Assembly: GCF_014649775.1 (NCBI RefSeq)
Contig: NZ_BMTR01000003.1
Location: 372,001-436,000, forward strand
Origin: Streptomyces longisporoflavus
GTDB lineage: Bacteria > Actinomycetota > Actinomycetes > Streptomycetales > Streptomycetaceae
Length of the DNA stretch: 64,000 bases
Direction: 5' to 3'
Shown here: positions 61,202-64,000 of the stretch, piece after piece
Layout: every line of letters begins with the position of its first letter
How positions within the stretch are numbered: position 1 is the first letter of the stretch
Translations under genes and position numbers: made by a program
The notes under the pieces: model-generated
What the model was told of the DNA's origin: nothing
Seen by the model: only the letters and a program-made list of their open reading frames with translations
Databases searched by the model: none

Positions 61202-61458
61202 GGCTCCGCGACGCCTCCCCTTCCCCGGAAGATGAACGTGGAGTGACCGCCTCCTCTCCGCCCGGAGAGAGGTGCGTGACCGCGCAGGGTGCTCGATGAT
61301 CCACGTACGGTGATCGGCGCTGCCCGTTGCGGTCTCGTTAACGTGCAGGTCATCCCGGATGCCAACGATCCAGTACGAGCGGGAAATCCGAGAACACCGC
61401 ATGGTGCGGAGCTGCCCGCGACCACTGCCGACTCGTCTGGAATCGGGGAGACCGCGCC

Positions 61459-63240
61459 ATGCCGCGCATACGCTCTGTCGCCACCGCCGCCCGGTCCGCC
61501 GCCCACTCCGCCGTCTCCGCCGTGGATCGCCGGGCCTTCCTGGCGACCACCGGAGCCGTCTCCCTGTCCGCGGGCATCGGCTACGCCCTGCGGCCCGCCG
61601 CGAGCCACGCCGCCCCCAGCGGCCCCGCCCCCGTCGCGCTCTCCCGGCAGGCGCCCGCCGCCCCCCTCGCGCCCTACCGAGGCGGCACCACCCTGGGCGC
61701 CGTCGCGACGCCCCGCGGCACCTCCGGCTACCGGCGTCTCGGCGACGGGCCCGCCTGGGACCGGGTCGTCCGGGGCGACCTCGCCGCCGCCAAGGACGGC
61801 CGCGAGGGGCGACGCACGCCGCTCGCCGCGTTCGTCCAGTTCACCGACCTGCACCTGGTCGACGTGCAACATCCGTTGCGTTACGAGTATCTGCGCGCCC
61901 AGACCGCGAGCGCCTGGCGCCCGCAGGAAGCTCTGTCGGTGGCCGGCGCGGTCGCGCTCGTCGAGCGGGTCAACGCGCTGCGCGGCGCGCCCGCCACCGG
62001 ATCGCCGCTGCACTGCGTGGTGACGACGGGCGACAACACGGACAACAACTCCCGCTCCGAGCTCGACTGGTTCCTCAAGACCATGAGCGGCGGGCGCATC
62101 AACCCCAATACCGGTGACCCGCGCCGCTACGAAGGTGTCCAGGACAGCGGCCTGAAGCTGTACTGGCACCCGGACGCCGACCTGCGCGATTCCGACAAGG
62201 CCCTCGGCTTCCCGCGGGTCGACGGCTTCCTGGAGGCGGCGCTCCGCGAGGTCAACAGCCCCGGCCTCGGCCTGCCCTGGTACTCGACCGTCGGCAACCA
62301 CGACGCGCTGCCCGGCGGCTGCTGGGGTCCCGGAGACTCGTACTTCTCCGAATTCGCCGTGGGCGGACGCAAGTTGATGTCACTTGACGAGCCGCGCGGC
62401 GCCGCCCTGTGGAAGGCCGTCAAGAAGGGCCGCGACCCCAAGGGCGCGCACTTCAAGGAGCTCCTGAAGAGCGAGGCGCGGCACATGCGCTCGGTCACCC
62501 CGGACGAGAGCCGCGCGCCCTTCACCCCCGCCGAGTACGTCGAAGCCCACCTCGACCCGGCGTACAAGGGCCACGGACCCGCCGGGCACGGATACACGCA
62601 GGAGAACCTCGACTCGGGCACCCAGTACTACTCCTTCCGCGTCAGCGAGGACGTGCTCGGCATCAGCCTGGACTCGACGGACCCCGGCGGCCACTACGAG
62701 GGCTCGCTCGGCTCGGCCCAGCTGGACTGGCTGGAGCGGGAGCTGACGGCGAACGAGAAGAAGGACGGCGGCGGTTCGTACGTCGTCGTCTTCAGCCACC
62801 ACACCAGCAGGACCATGCGCAATCTGCGCCAGGACCCGGGGCGTCCGCGCGAGGGCAGGCACGGCGGTGACGAGATCGTCGCGCTCCTCGCCCGCCACCG
62901 TTCCGTCCTCGCCTGGGTCAACGGACACAGCCACAAGAGCGCCATCACCGCGCACCAGACCCCGCAGGGCTCCTTCTGGGAGGTCTCCACGGCCTCGCAC
63001 ATCGACTTCCCGCAGCTGGCCCGCGTGGTGGAGCTGAGCGACAACCACGACGGCACGATCTCCCTCTTCACCACCCTCATCGAGTCGTCGGCCCCGCACC
63101 GCACGGATTACGCCGACCTCTCCCAGACCGGCCTCGCCGCGCTCTACCGCGAACTCTCGTTCAACGCCCCTGGTGCCAAGCCCGCGCTCGGCGGCGAACC
63201 GGGTGACCGGAACACGGAACTGATCCTCAAGAAGGGCTGA
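61459..63240 (+). CDS. secreted calcineurin-like metallophosphoesterase (TIGR03767 type), Tat signal
   Basis: A 593-residue exported metallophosphoesterase. The N-terminus has DRRAFLATTGAVSL, a twin-arginine signal, with a hydrophobic stretch ending near ASHA (residue 51). Metal ligands are seen in FVQFTDLHLVD (D-x-H), VVTTGDNTDNN, YSTVGNHDALPG (GNHD), FSHHTSRT and WVNGHSHKS, the full order of the calcineurin-like fold. It likely cleaves a phosphate ester or diester outside the cell; no Pho box was recognised upstream. ATG 61459 with GGGGAG eight bases upstream. Confidence 0.9.
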   Translation: MPRIRSVATAARSAAHSAVSAVDRRAFLATTGAVSLSAGIGYALRPAASHAAPSGPAPVALSRQAPAAPLAPYRGGTTLGAVATPRGTSGYRRLGDGPAWDRVVRGDLAAAKDGREGRRTPLAAFVQFTDLHLVDVQHPLRYEYLRAQTASAWRPQEALSVAGAVALVERVNALRGAPATGSPLHCVVTTGDNTDNNSRSELDWFLKTMSGGRINPNTGDPRRYEGVQDSGLKLYWHPDADLRDSDKALGFPRVDGFLEAALREVNSPGLGLPWYSTVGNHDALPGGCWGPGDSYFSEFAVGGRKLMSLDEPRGAALWKAVKKGRDPKGAHFKELLKSEARHMRSVTPDESRAPFTPAEYVEAHLDPAYKGHGPAGHGYTQENLDSGTQYYSFRVSEDVLGISLDSTDPGGHYEGSLGSAQLDWLERELTANEKKDGGGSYVVVFSHHTSRTMRNLRQDPGRPREGRHGGDEIVALLARHRSVLAWVNGHSHKSAITAHQTPQGSFWEVSTASHIDFPQLARVVELSDNHDGTISLFTTLIESSAPHRTDYADLSQTGLAALYRELSFNAPGAKPALGGEPGDRNTELILKKG

Positions 63241-63332
63241 ATCCCGCTCAACCCGCGTGAGTCGGTCAACCTCCCCGTGCGGCCCCCGAGTCCCTCCGGC
63301 CAACCGCACGTCCGAGAACAGCTGGGGGAGAC

Positions 63333-64000
63333 ATGGCAGCGCGCAGGAGAGGCTTGACGGGGGTGGCCGCGGGAGTGGCCATGACGGTGACGGCGGGGGT
63401 GTTCGCGGCACCGGCACTCGCGGGGGCGCCCGGAGCCGGCGGCGGGAGCGGGCACGGGGACCGGCACCGGGCGACGCAGCGGGCGATGGAGGCCGCCGTC
63501 AACGAGAACGCCCCCGGCGTGACCGCGCAGGTCAAGGACAAGCACGGCACCTGGAAATCAGCGGCGGGCATCGGCGACCTCGAACGCCAGAGCCCGCGCG
63601 GCGCCCACGACCGCTACCGCGTCGGCAGCATCACCAAGACCTTCGTCTCGACGGTGATACTCCAGCTGGCGGCCGAGGGCGAGCTGAGCCTCGACGACAA
63701 GGTGGGGCGGTGGCTGCCCGGCGTGGTCGAGGGCAACCGCCACGACGGGGACAACATCACGATCCGTCAGCTCCTCAACCACACGAGCGGCATCTACGAC
63801 GTCCTGACCGACCCCGGCTACCAGGAGAAGATGTTCACCGAGAAGTTCCTCGCGCACCGCTACGACACCTGGACCCCCGAACAGCAGGTCGCCATCGCCA
63901 TGCGCCACGAGCCGGACTTCGATCCCGGCGAGGGCTGGAACTACTCCAACACCAACTACCTCCTCGCGGGAATGATCATCAAGAAGGTGACGGGGGAGTC
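63333..64000 (+). CDS. secreted serine hydrolase (beta-lactamase / DD-peptidase fold), truncated by window end
   Basis: The open frame from ATG 63333 runs to base 64000 without a stop; 222 residues are visible. A Sec signal (AARRRGLTGVAAGVAMTV) ends at APALA. The serine active-site motif is GSITKTF (S-x-x-K) followed by the YSNTNY (Y-x-N) motif, the two landmarks of the class C beta-lactamase/D-Ala-D-Ala carboxypeptidase family. HTSGIYDVL precedes the Y-x-N motif, as in Streptomyces R61-type carboxypeptidases. The KTG/HxG block should be past the right edge. The ribosome site is GGGGGAG. Confidence 0.85.
   Translation, partial: MAARRRGLTGVAAGVAMTVTAGVFAAPALAGAPGAGGGSGHGDRHRATQRAMEAAVNENAPGVTAQVKDKHGTWKSAAGIGDLERQSPRGAHDRYRVGSITKTFVSTVILQLAAEGELSLDDKVGRWLPGVVEGNRHDGDNITIRQLLNHTSGIYDVLTDPGYQEKMFTEKFLAHRYDTWTPEQQVAIAMRHEPDFDPGEGWNYSNTNYLLAGMIIKKVTGE

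Overview
This 64 kb window is high-GC DNA from a Streptomyces chromosome, in what looks like a conserved core region rather than a mobile island. Evidence for this is the very high G/C at third codon positions, the frequent GTG and TTG starts with GGAGG-type ribosome binding sites, and the family content: a LAETG sortase substrate, a PknG/GlnX/GlnH cassette, a chitosan-oligosaccharide (csn) operon, GlbO, PepN, an SSB paralogue, and WYL, ROK and TetR regulators. From memory, the gene order resembles the S. coelicolor stretch around SCO2685 to SCO2635; I could not check this. I saw no tRNA, rRNA, CRISPR array, intact insertion sequence or prophage.

Layout. 1-3.9 kb: the 3' part of a dynamin-like GTPase, an SSB, and a thioester-domain surface protein behind an unusual palindrome-rich upstream region. 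3.9-7.2 kb: a WYL regulator divergent from a VOC protein, an AlkZ-like glycosylase with in-frame 24-bp repeats, and a GNAT remnant. 7.4-12 kb: ettA, an acyl-CoA thioesterase, a conserved hypothetical, and glbO divergent from a PCMT-like methyltransferase around five 11-bp iterons. 12-22.9 kb (minus strand): glnX, glnH, a coiled-coil protein, pknG, a PP2C phosphatase, a vWA protein and an FHA protein. This reads as one glutamate/aspartate-responsive Ser/Thr phosphosignalling unit, and three of its products carry paired zinc ribbons. 23.2-29.9 kb (minus strand): csnR-csnE-csnF-csnG-csnH-csnK, covering uptake and catabolism of chitosan oligosaccharides under a ROK repressor with a palindromic operator upstream.

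30-38.3 kb: an unusual in-frame fusion of a UPF0114 membrane domain to an IstB-type AAA+ ATPase, then MscS, an HNH endonuclease, a two-gene cassette (a caspase-like membrane protein lacking catalytic residues plus a small DUF2335-like membrane protein), and a secreted GH84 enzyme. The caspase-like gene has a TTA leucine codon at position 3, the only in-frame TTA I found in the window, which suggests control by bldA. 38.6-46 kb: a small repeat-bearing ORF abutting malQ, a small membrane protein, a TetR/flavin-monooxygenase pair with clear operators, and an EamA exporter plus LysR behind a possible attenuator. 46-53.6 kb: an ~80-bp tandem array, pepN, a second flavin monooxygenase, a DUF1203 protein and a LysR/MFS divergent pair. 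53.7-64 kb: asd divergent from a sigma factor with a membrane-anchored partner, an S8 protease, a PPOX-fold protein, a Nudix hydrolase, a Tat-type metallophosphoesterase, and a truncated serine beta-lactamase-like hydrolase at the right edge.

The most novel-looking items are the caspase-like/DUF2335 pair with its TTA codon, the UPF0114-IstB fusion, the zinc-ribbon phosphosignalling cassette, and several structured leaders or operator arrays upstream of ordinary genes. Functional assignments rest on motif reading; none was checked against a database.
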